Below are positions 24,648-35,055 of a DNA stretch of 64,000 bases, piece by piece; position 1 is the stretch's first letter; each line of letters opens with the position of its first letter. The notes under the pieces were generated by a model that worked only from the letters and a program-made list of their open reading frames with translations, was not told the DNA's origin and made no database searches. A program made the translations under genes and the position numbers. Source of the DNA: Anarhynchus alexandrinus (taxonomy: Eukaryota > Chordata > Aves > Charadriiformes > Charadriidae); the NCBI GenBank assembly GCA_008711295.1, contig VUYV01000068.1, forward strand, positions 1,982,582 to 2,046,581. The letters are read 5' to 3'.

Positions 24648-26841
24648 GCTGGGGCGGCGGGGGCGGCGCTGTCGGAGCGGGGCCGGGTGGCGGAGCTGGG
24701 GCCAGCGAGGAAGCCCCGGTGTTACCTGCCCGCCGCCCCCGCTGACAACCGGCGTGTTCCGCCACCTCCCTGCCCGACCAGCTGAGCCGGGGGGGGTGAG
24801 GCGGAGGGCGGCGGCATCGACTTTCTTCAGCTTGGACCCGCAGAAAGCGGCTGTCATGTCGCCTTTCCTCTCACCCCCCCTCACATCCCTGTCAGGCCCT
24901 CTCCCCACTCTCTGACTCCTTACTGCCCTTGTCTCCCCTGGCACATCAGGACCGTGGCGCCCTCCTTCCACGCGAGGTGAATCGGAGCCCGGAGTAGCCA
25001 TCACCCAGCGAGGCAGTACTGCCTTTAGTGCCCAGCGGGGAGAGAGCCCCGCAGCACCCGGCCAGGAGGTGCACCAGGTGGAGGGGGCCGGAGGGGATGC
25101 TAACGGACAGTGAGACAGGACCTGGAAACGGGAGATACTAACTGTGCACCCAAATGATCCGATCGTGAAGCCACCTGATATCTGGAAAAGAAACCTGAGA
25201 AGCGGCAGATGTAGCTGGTGCCACAGGGGAGGCAATGGCCACAGCAAAATAGAGGTCTCCGGCCTCAAGCAGGGAAAGAGGGGCGTGAGGGGACTGTGGA
25301 TTGCTAATCCGACCTGGTTTGGGACCGCTAATTCCTGAAATCAGGTTATTTGCATCCTGTGTTTTGTCAGGCCTGGTAAAAATAGTGTTTTCTCCCGCTA
25401 GGGATTTGGTGTGAGTGTTCATAGGAGACATCACAGGATTGGGCACAAAGGAGATGGACACGCACTGCCAATATCTCCCTGCACAGAGGGCACTTGATGA
25501 CACTTCAGTTCTTATGGTGATGAGCTACAAAAAGTCTGCTTGCCCCACTAGATTATTCATGCTTTTCCTTCCTACACATACATTGTGATGTGTTCCTCTA
25601 ACATGTTTAAAAAAGGATGGGTGTTGCAAATCCCAAAACCAGAAGGCTTGCAAATTATCAGTCTTGTTGCTCTGGTGCTAGATTTCGTTTCTTGTCACAG
25701 CTGTTGCCTCTTTTAGTAGCTGGATTCCCAAGGAAACAAAGCCCATATGAGCACAAAGGCGGAGCGCTCACAGCCTTTGTGTGTGGGTGTGCATGTATGT
25801 CTGTCCTTCCTCCCCACCCTTAATAATTTTTTAATCTGTTGGTCAATTGGTCAATCCGATTTGACAGAGGGAAAGAGCCTCCAGGAGTGATTATAAACAT
25901 CCTGACTAGGGAAAAAATTTTGGGTGGAACTTGCACCTTACTAGAAACCAGATAAACCCAGCTGTGAGATGTGAACACTTCAGAGTCCCGCATTAGCGGA
26001 GCCCAGCCGCACAGCAGGGACACCAGCCCTGGCTCAGGCCTTTGTGTTTAACAAATAAACAAATACAGCTATTAGTAAACTTCAGTACCAGGTGAATCTG
26101 TCAACAGATTCAGGAGGACAATAAATCACCTAAGTCAGATAGTAGAGGAGTAAAGCTTTGAGAATGAGCTTTAAACAGTCTCCAGGCAGCCAAGCAGGAG
26201 TTGCTAAAACCTGGTATTTCCAAGTATCTAGAACACATGACTCTGTCGTGCAGCGTTCAAAATTATTTAGAAGCGTAACATAAAACCTGTCTCCAATTTC
26301 TTAATCGAAGAAAACAGATGTTAATCACATTTGAAAAACACAGTACAAAGAGGATCCCAGCAGAACTTCCTCAGGCCTGATCTGTGTATTGAATTGTGCA
26401 ACAGCTTGATTGCTGCCCTACCAGCTGCATGGGAGCTTTCTGCTTTCTGTATAGCGAAATCAGGACATGAAATGATATGTGTCCATGTTGTCACTGCACA
26501 TATTTAAGCATAGCCTTTTGGTTTAGAAGATCTACAAAACTGCTTCTGGAAACACATAGATAATTTTTTTTTTCTTTAACTGTGCTATTTCCCTGTTCTC
26601 AGCAGCTATTTGGACAAAAATCAGAGTGGTTTTGGTTATGTCAGTGTCACAGGACAGTGGAAAGAGCGCTGGCATGTGAATGTTTCCCAGCAGTGGAGAA
26701 TTTTCAGCCAGTTGTGGGGAGTGAAGGTTTGGTCTTCCACTGATTTCTGGTGGACCTAGTGACATTTTGCATATGCCCAGAGATACTCAATAGCTTGCTT
26801 GACTTCCCTGAGATGTTGTCATGAATAAGAACTGGGTTTGG

Positions 26842-26872
26842 GTTTTTTTTTGTTGTTGTTGTTGTTTTTTTT
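26842..26872. repeat. T run with (TTG)n
   Basis: Eight or nine T, five TTG units, then another T run. Confidence 0.9.
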
Positions 26873-28575
26873 CTGAGACAATCCATTTGAATGTGGCAGT
26901 ATTGAACTTATTTGGCAAAAGGTTATTTGCAAGATCTTTCCCTTTCTTCTAGCTGATAATTATACCTTTCCCCCTCCCCTTCCAGTTATGTTTTCTTTAT
27001 GCCTGAAGACACCTGATGACACCTGCACCTGCACAAGTGTGAAGGAGGAATAGCAACATTTTCAGGGAGTAAATGGTAACAGAAAGGAGGTGCAGAGATT
27101 TAGGGTAGGGCAAAAAACCCAAGAAAACTAACAACAAACCAATGAGGTTTTCTCAGAGACTTAAGGTCACACTGAGATGTTGCATATGGGTTGCACACAG
27201 ATGTGTTCCAGACCCTAAGACAAGGTTGGTAACTCAGCTTTCATATGGAAAAAAAAGTGGTTTTTAAGACTCCCAGTTGTGAGGACAGAGCACGAGTAGG
27301 TGGACCAGATATGATCTGTGCCTTTCTGAGCACGCAAACCAACTGAAAACAACCTCTGTAGGAGGTAGGGACTTCTTCATTCATTTTATCCTTGAAGTCT
27401 GCTGCTTTGGGCAATGACCTACTTTAGTAACACTCCTACACAGTATTCTTCAGTGAGGCTTTTGCTCTGCTGCAGCATTGTCAGCAGAGACCACCTTGAA
27501 ATGATGCTCAAGGGAGTGGAGAATGAATCTTTCCTTCTCTGGAAAAGCCCAAGTCTAATACCGACTCAGCTGAACACTGTGAAGAGCAGACATCAGAGTG
27601 GTGGCAGGTCCAAATCAAGGACCACACTAGTAAAGCTGCTTCAACACCTACAGCTTCAAGTAAGGGAGCTGTACAGAGGTAGGGCCCAAGCGATTTGGCA
27701 GACACATGAAATCACCGTATCTTTATGCCCTCAATCATTTCAATGTAGCTCTTAGGAAACTGTTTAAGATCCCTGTGTTTACTGGCCGAGCTCACAGTGT
27801 ACTCTTCATGGACCCGTATGGCTTGTATAACTTTAGAGACAAATGCTAACTTTGCGATGCCCTCCAATGTTTAAATAACCAGCCTGGGAATGTCTCCTAA
27901 AATCTCTGCTAAAGCAATAGCACTATGGATAGTTAGAGCTGGAATTATCTCCGCGTATCCTTTTGGTTTTCATTTTATCTCATGACATGACGTTCTCTTA
28001 GAGCAAGGTTGTGAGGTTGCCTTGGAGATGGAGGGCTTAACCATAGGGCTATCTGTCATACTGAAATGTTCACATTAGCCAATATAACTGTGAATGCTTT
28101 CAACAAACAATTGAGTGAAGTGAAGTGACAAAAAGCTTACGGAACGGTCACAGGGGAATTGCATAAACTGGGGTCAGATGTTCAATTTGAGACTGTTACA
28201 TGACCGAGGAGTTTTGCAGCTGGTTGACGAAAGGAAGCGGGAGGTCAGCTGGTCTCTAGTTGTTATAACAACAACCTGTTATGTTTCTCAGGCAACAGAG
28301 ATGCCCGTAGTCTTTTGGCAGGATAGATGGGGAGGATGATTTCCTCTTTTCCTGGAATAATGTTTGAAAGCTGTGAATGTTTTTCAGCCGGTTGAATTTG
28401 AGATTTCTCTTGGAATTGGCAGGATCCTCCCAAGTGCTAACACACCACGGTGCAGCCTGAGTGGAACAGCAGGAAGACTTCGGGAATGCACCATTGATTT
28501 AGCCGACTTGTAAATGAGGGAGTGGCAAAGAGAAGGACAGGGAGAAGCTACAGGTTTGCTGCAACATCCAGCCGG

Positions 28576-28593
28576 AAAAAAAAAAAAAAAAAA
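28576..28593. repeat. A18 homopolymer
   Basis: Eighteen A in a row without a recognisable retrotransposon directly upstream. Confidence 0.85.
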
Positions 28594-30299
28594 GACCCAA
28601 CTGTGCATTGCCTTTTTTCCTAATGTTTAGTTTATGTCTTCCAAGGGAAAACTGGCAAGTGACCGGCTATGAATAATGTACCCATGGGGAAAGTTTGTTT
28701 CTAAACATGAACAGTTAGTGCCTGGCTTATGTCTGGGTGGGTGTGCTGGCTATTTCATAAAGTTTTCATTCTGCTGAGACAACCACATGAAAGAATTGCT
28801 TTGGAGGAATTCAAGGTGAGAATATCTTTATTCTGCATCTACATCAACACCCTTAATGCAGTAGAAGCGAAGTGCAGAGGCTAATCTTTCTCCCTCATCT
28901 CTCTCAAGTCCCTCACTGCGCCTGAGCCCCTTGCAAATAATAACTGAAGTGATATGATCCTTTATATTTCTAGCTGCTTCAATTTGGCCCACTCAATGAA
29001 ATGCTGGGCTTTTCTGCCATAGTGGCAGGACAAAGAAAAGGTGTGGGCTAAGGTTATAGTTTGTTGTAGTTTAGGAAAAGATGCTGATGGAGTAAGAGCT
29101 GCAAACCAAGCAAAACCAAAACATTTCCTTCAGCAATAGGAGTCACAAAAGTGAGGGAGCCTGAAGGTGCAGTTCTCATCAGAAATGGTAAATCCGATCA
29201 CCTAACAGCAGAATTTGCATGTTATTTTTTTTTGTACACATACCTAAGTCTCTCAACTGAGCGCTACCAACCTTGAAGAGTCTCAGATGCTTTTCAATAC
29301 CTACACCCCTCAGTACCCCTGGATAAGCAGTGCCAAATACATATTCTCCATCACCGTCTTGGTCCCCTGCAATGCTGCAGTTTGAAGGTAATGGCTCTTA
29401 GCATAAGAGTTAATCTGATTCATCTGCAGTTAACCCTCTATAAGAAGGACTCTGGGAATGGTGTTTGTGCCTACATCTGAGAGAGGCAAAATATTACATT
29501 ATATATGGAAAACCCTCATTCATGCCAATGTAAATCAGGAATAATTCTGTTTAAATTGGGTGCCATTGAGATGACTATCTCGTCTTGAGAATTCCCAATG
29601 TACAGAATATTTTATTCTGCGGTATAAGTAGGGCCAAAAAAACACAGCAAGGCTCAGGTAGTTAGAGAAATGCTTTCCTAATAATTCCCACCAAAAAGTT
29701 CTGTTAAAAAGCAGTTAAGGTTGCTCCAGGGCAAAACACACCCACACAAGAAATGACAGGTTAGGGGAACCTTCTTCCCATAAGCTATCGTGCATGCCTC
29801 GTATTAGCCACTCCCAGTGACAGACTCCAAACCCCAACAAGAAGCTTCCCTTGTTCCGCGGGATAAAGAAACAAACTAAATACCCATCCCTCCTACACGC
29901 TTCAATGCAAAACCCTCTGGCTTCTGCAACACTAACATTAGCGGCTGGTGCATGTGTAGAGGCTATGGTGACTATGGGAAAAAAAATGGAGATTAACAAG
30001 TGCCCCCCGGGCTTGCGCTCTGCTGGTACTGCTGGTCTTAGGGACCTTCTTTGACTTGGTTAGATTCCATTTTCTCTGTGGTTGACTGCTCCACTTAGTA
30101 GACCCCTTCCACAGTGCAGAGCTGAAGAGCCATCCGTGGCTTTTTATTCGACTGGAAACTGAGCTATTTGATGTATTTACACTAGAGTAAATATACCAAA
30201 TAATCTAGTTCCCTTGCTGCAAAAATAGCTACATTTGCACCAGATATTTGTATGGGACTTCTTCTAGATGATTTAATCCCAGGTGGGCCAGGAGAGATT

Positions 30300-31140
30300 A
30301 TACCTGAAAGGGGTTTTGTCACCTAACACTAAGGGGATCCTGGGCAGAATGATGACGGCACTAAGCTGTAGTTACAATTAAAGCTTTATTTTTTAACAAA
30401 ATTTTATGATCAGCATAGCATAAAATTTTATGTCCCGAATAGCATGGGATTTTTATAATTAGAATCAGTGTAGCACAATTTTATTAGTATAGCACAACAT
30501 TTGTAGCACAGGTTAGCTAACAGTTCCTAATCACCTGGACCCCCTGCAGATCAGGTCAAATCTTAATACTTGGCTTGCAGTATCAATATCACAATCACAA
30601 TGCAGACTCAAAACATGTAAAAGAATACAAGTCACTCACTCAGTCCTTGGAGGAAGCAGACAACAGAGAAGGCATCCCTGGTCACTGGGGGATCATAGGT
30701 TTTGGTGGCCAGCAGCATTTGTGGTCCAAGTCCCACTTAGGACTTGTAACTGCTTGATTTTATAGACAGTGCTCTGTGTACTGCTATGCCTCCCTCTTCT
30801 GTGATGGGGTCATCACCACCTGGTTGTCTGGCTGTCTGGGAACTTCAAGCCTGGAAAGGAGGGGAGTAGTTGGCCCAGCGCCCGGGAACCTTGAGGCTGA
30901 TAGGGAGGGGGAGAAGAAATCTGCCTGGTGCACAGAACCCTACAGGCCTGATGAGGAGGGGGAAGGGGGCAGATACATGACCAGCTTGGTCACAGAGAAT
31001 GGCCATTTGCCTTATAAAATGGCATTAGTTATGCTAACCGTATTACGAGAGGTCAGGAGCAGGAGGTACCGGTTACAGATTTGCATTGAAGAAGCCTTTG
31101 CTTCAAAGTGTGTTGGTGGTCTTCCGCCATAGGTCTATAC
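30300..31140 (-). mobile_element. Probable solo LTR of an endogenous retrovirus, reverse orientation (ends approximate)
   Basis: Read on the minus strand, this block has the order expected of an LTR. A U3-like region (about 31140 down to 30770) is followed by a TATA box ctgtctataaaatcaag (TATAAAA at 30758-30764). About 270 bases later there is a first AATAAA (30480-30485) and then a second (30385-30390) with a short U5-like tail. No gag, pol or env coding sequence lies beside it, so a solo LTR is most likely. I could not define the terminal TG/CA and target duplication with certainty. The family is not recognised; the element-like layout is seen, the name is inference. Confidence 0.45.
30398..30432. 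repeat. Direct repeat of aaaattttatg within the LTR-like block
   Basis: The 11-mer occurs at 30398-30408 and 30422-30432; each copy sits in the palindrome-like ATAAAATTTTAT context. Related TAGCA(C/T)A units recur up to about 30515, so the tract looks like an internally duplicated LTR segment. Confidence 0.6.
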
Positions 31141-31429
31141 CTTTCCACACCTAGCTGATACTTTCACCAAAATTTATTCTGCTCCACAAGGTCACAGTGA
31201 TTGGTACTGACCAGGTTTTGCCTTGTTATGTAAACGCTAATACGGGGTTAGTTCTGCCTTTTTGTACCCAGGTGCTCTAGGAACAACGTCTTGGCATCAC
31301 ACTAACAGACTTTATCCGCTGCCTCTGTGCCACAGGGGGCTCCTGAGCTTTCTTGTACTCTGCAGAAAGATGAAGATGTGTTGGTCCAGGCACAGAAACC
31401 AGAAGGTTTATGCTGGGTCTCAGGGGAGG

Positions 31430-31466
31430 GTTTTGATGCAGCTCCTATACAGAGCTGCATCAAAAC
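31430..31466. repeat. Perfect inverted repeat, 15-bp stem, 7-base loop
   Basis: Left arm gttttgatgcagctc (31430-31444), loop ctataca, right arm gagctgcatcaaaac (31452-31466), exact reverse complements. It could form a hairpin in RNA or a cruciform in DNA. No surrounding transcript is known; function unknown. Confidence 0.85.
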
Positions 31467-33586
31467 AAAGAATTAAAGACAAGTAGATGAAGTACAGTAG
31501 TGCTACAGACCTTTGTCCATTGAAAATGAGCTGGAGAAGACTTTGTCAAGAAGTATTAGTCTAAGAATGTAATTTTGTGTCATGTGTGATGAGCTTGAAG
31601 ATGCTGAGGATGGTAAGACCGAAAACCTCCTCACTGAAGCTACCATACACGTGCCAATGCTGTGGCCTGGTCATAGTCTGTTACTTTACCAGGTGTCTCC
31701 AAAGTTCTGGCCCTGCTCTCCCTGACTGCTCTGCTGTGTGATCAGCTCCAACCTGGAAAACTGAATTCATAATGAGCTGTGCTCATTACAGACTGAACAT
31801 TTTATAGTTCTGTCACAGTGCAAAGGCCCCAGAGAGCAAACTAATAAAGGTTTGATACGCATTTATAACCTCACCTTTAAAAAGTCAGCATGAATTTTTA
31901 TTCTCCTGTCCTCCAGGAAAATCTATTTATATCAACAAATCCCAGAGAATCAATACTCATTTAGAAAACTGTAATAACTGAAACGTTAATCCTAATGCCT
32001 TTTTAATGCTAAATGCCTTTATCAATGTTTTCTAACTTTACCACGGGCTACGTAAGTGTAATACACAACCTAGAGTAAGCTTGGAGCAGGGGACTTCTGA
32101 GGATACCGATACATGACATCCACGTCTCTACTCACTGGTCTGAGAATATGATATCAAGACGGGTGGAATCCTTTCTTTGTTTGCATAACAAGAATACATC
32201 CCATATGGAAGTCATCAGCATCAATGTTAAGCTTCCCTGTAAGCTCTTTTGAGCTACTGTTATTAAAAATACATTACACATACACCTGTACAAGTTGAAG
32301 TCTTGGAAGAACATGTCTATTCACCAGAAATCAAAGTGCTTTCAGTGTGGATGCCTGCGGGGGACAGTGATCATAAAGCAGCCAGAGAGCAAAAGGAATG
32401 CTGATATTTCAGAGCCTGCGTGATTACCCACAGCTGTACAAACAGTACTGTGGAGAAAACAGATTGACCTTGGCCATGTTTTGAGAGTGCCAGATCCTTC
32501 AACAAGCCTTGTTTCAACATGAAGAGGAAAGAAGAGACGGTGACCCTGAGGAACGCAAGGAAACACAATAATGACCAAAGCAGCAACATTGCAAGTCATC
32601 AACTTGAACATCTTCAAGGGACTGGTCTGGGATAGAACCGGTTGGTGATGACAGACATCCGCCTTATGTACCTGGCAGCGTGAGAAGTGGATTAGACTGG
32701 ATACATGACAGCCGTATCTCAAGTATAAGTAGACAGCACCCTTCAAAACATGAATTATTGTGCCTTAACCATCCCATAAATACCCATAACAGTGATATTT
32801 TAGCCTGTTTGCAAGGAATTTGAAATAGAATTTAAAAGGCAGTAAGTGTTTTGGGGTATTTCTAAAACCACAGGGCCATAGCTATCTTTCCCCAGCTTAC
32901 TAGTGCCTGCATGGAAAGAATATTGGGGGCCCCCCACTAGGAAATAATTGCAGTGCTCATCTCACTGACCTGCCCTTCACCTTTGCAAATAGGTATTTTC
33001 CTTGCTGTTTCCTCACATGATTAGGGAACACACCCTCCGACACCAGGATCACTCGCAAAAATGCAAATGCTATCACTAGGCTGGCCATCAGCGTCCCCTC
33101 TAACTCTTATCTTGGGCTGTGCCCCACAGGGTTGTTAAATTAGATGCTTAACCTTGGGGGACCTCTCTCCCCCCTCCCCATGGTGGATGTAATACCACGG
33201 GTCAGCTAACTGGTAGAAAGCTCACCAGGTGTTAGGCCCATGAACCACCGAGGCTTAGGGCAGGACGAAAGCTAGAAATTAACTTCCTCCAGAATCTCCC
33301 ATAACGCAGAGCAGCCTGTGGAGATGATCCTCAGAATGGTTGTGGGAAACAGCTTGAGGATTAAAGGAAACCTTATCTTTGCTGTGCTGGAAAATTGAGC
33401 GTTACACAACACTTGTTTTTCTTACCTTGTGAATTCTGCCCTTGCAATGTGCAAATCCTCAGGCATACATGTGTTCACTGCCATCCAGCATCTTGGTAAC
33501 CAGAGAATAAAGAAGAGATGTTTGGAGAGCTTGTGAAGATCACTGTGAAGAACATTACTGCAGTTCTGAAATGACAAGAGTTCCCT

Positions 33587-33612
33587 AAACAAACAAACAA
33601 ACAAACAAAAAA
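33587..33612. repeat. (AAAC)n microsatellite
   Basis: About six tandem AAAC units followed by an A run. Confidence 0.9.
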
Positions 33613-34329
33613 GAGAGATGACAGAAAGGAGATGGAAATGGATCAGAAGGTGAAGGTCACTATTCTGTCACTTGGTCACTGGTGGAGGACTCCCCTGCTA
33701 GCACAGGGACTATGAAAGTGCTTCCCTGTTAAGGCTTCACCTACAGCTGCTGCCAGCTTGGCAGGGAAAGCATCTCTCTGATGAAAACAAATTCCTGTGT
33801 TCCCCTGACATTGAGTTGCTCCTGCAACGCGGCAGCTCTCAAAGAACCTGAGTGATTCCAAGGAGAAATGCTACATTTACCCTGGCTGTTTTGCTCTCCC
33901 CCTAATTTTATATTCTACCGTCAGCCAAGCAACTCCTTGCAAATTTTGCAACCCGTTCTCCCCAGAGCCTGAAGGCATAAAGCATTCACACAGTGTACAA
34001 CCTGAGAACTGAAGTATAAAATACATGAAAACACAAAAAGCCTGTACGGAAGGTCTTGAATAAGGTCAGTGAATCTGCTTACACCTTCAAGAACAAGCAC
34101 TCACCTGACTGATAAATTAAGAGGTAAAAATAGACCATGTTAAAAGCTGATGAAAGCACAAGTAGGCATAGCATATTATTTAGAGCTGTCACACAAAAAT
34201 CCCATATCTGATTTACAAGAAAGCGTATGGAACATCTCCTCACCAGATATCTGCCAACTGCATATTTAGACCTCTAGAACAAATTTAGAGGAATGAATAA
34301 TTACAAATTGCGTGTAATGAGTAGCTGGG

Positions 34330-35055
34330 AAACAGGATAAGATGCAAGATGGGTCTTTCAAAACCAGATCGTGCCAAACGAAGCAATTATCTTTCGTAGA
34401 TGTGATAACTCAATCTGTTTGGCAGAAGAAGCATGGTAGGTCTCACCTATTGGACTTCAGTAAAACATTTGATTCCGTGCCACTACTTAGGTGATTAAAA
34501 GGCAAACTGGAGAAGATGGAGATTAGTAGGCAAATTGCAAAGGGGTGAGGAACTGCCTGAAGGGAAGAAGATAAGTAATGCTGGAAAGATGCTGTGCTGG
34601 AATGAGGGGGTTCCACGAAGACCAGTCTTAGGGCTTTCAATATTTTTACTGACAGTTTAGATATTAAAGAAAACAGGAGTGTTGTGAAACATGACTGATG
34701 TATGATGAAATCTGTCAACAGCAGAAAGCTGGAGGGTGTTGCCGGTACTCAAGAAGTTATGGATATCACAGGCAGAGATCCCTGAGAGATGAGATTATAC
34801 AAACACAGTCAAACACTGTAGTACAAATTGGATGGAAAAGAGGTGGAAATTATGCCAATAGCATTGTAAGAAAGGCACTGGAGAAACTTCATCTGGACTA
34901 CTGTATACAATTCCAGTTAGCTCTATTTTCAGAAAGCTGTCAAACTGGAACAGGTGCTGTGAAGAGATGTCCAGGAAAATTATGGGGAACGGACAGCCCG
35001 TCCTGTAAGACACGGGAAGTATTTCAGCAAAGCAAAGGATGACACAGCTTACAAT
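34330..35055 (+). mobile_element. Old, degraded CR1-type LINE relic (reverse transcriptase region)
   Basis: The plus strand encodes LLDFSKTFDSVP at 34447-34482, the reverse transcriptase block that in CR1 reads LDFSKAFDSVPH. Upstream, a stretch near 34390 reads LSFVDVIT, matching the usual lead-in. Downstream, LEKLHLDYCIQFQL (about 34879-34920) parallels [13 protein letters not shown] in the younger CR1 at 3.6 kb. The frame is broken by stops and frameshifts, and divergence is much greater than in the copy at 3165. No CR1 3' tail is seen. It is an ancient copy of CR1 or a closely related clade; subfamily not determined. Confidence 0.75.

Larger units (their letters stand above)
23690..24960. 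promoter_or_regulatory. CpG island with TSNAX promoter
   Basis: Composition changes sharply from AT-rich to strongly GC-rich with many CpG dinucleotides, peaking at about 24000-24800 around the candidate first exon, as is usual for housekeeping promoters. A ZNF143-like element sits at 24628-24647. No TATA box is visible. Long reading frames here in all frames (up to 375 codons, several running through the gap) are an effect of GC richness and lack of stop codons. Confidence 0.85.
24961..30300. other. Intergenic region upstream of TSNAX
   Basis: Unique, moderately AT-rich DNA with microsatellites at 26850-26865 and 28576-28593. No exon, RNA gene or mobile element is recognised. Short open frames, the longest about 113-121 codons (27414-27755 plus, 25138-25503 minus), have no recognisable family. 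Confidence 0.7.
31141..34330. other. Intergenic region between the LTR-like block and the old CR1
   Basis: Unique DNA with one striking hairpin (31430-31466) and an (AAAC)n repeat (33587-33612). No gene is recognised; the 134-codon minus-strand frame at 32342-32746 has no family signature. Confidence 0.7.

Noticed and set aside
23986..25268. Several frames of 97-375 codons in the TSNAX CpG island
   Set aside because: GC-rich sequence lacks stop codons; products are Ala/Arg/Pro-rich without domains, several cross the 43-base gap, and they overlap in all frames.
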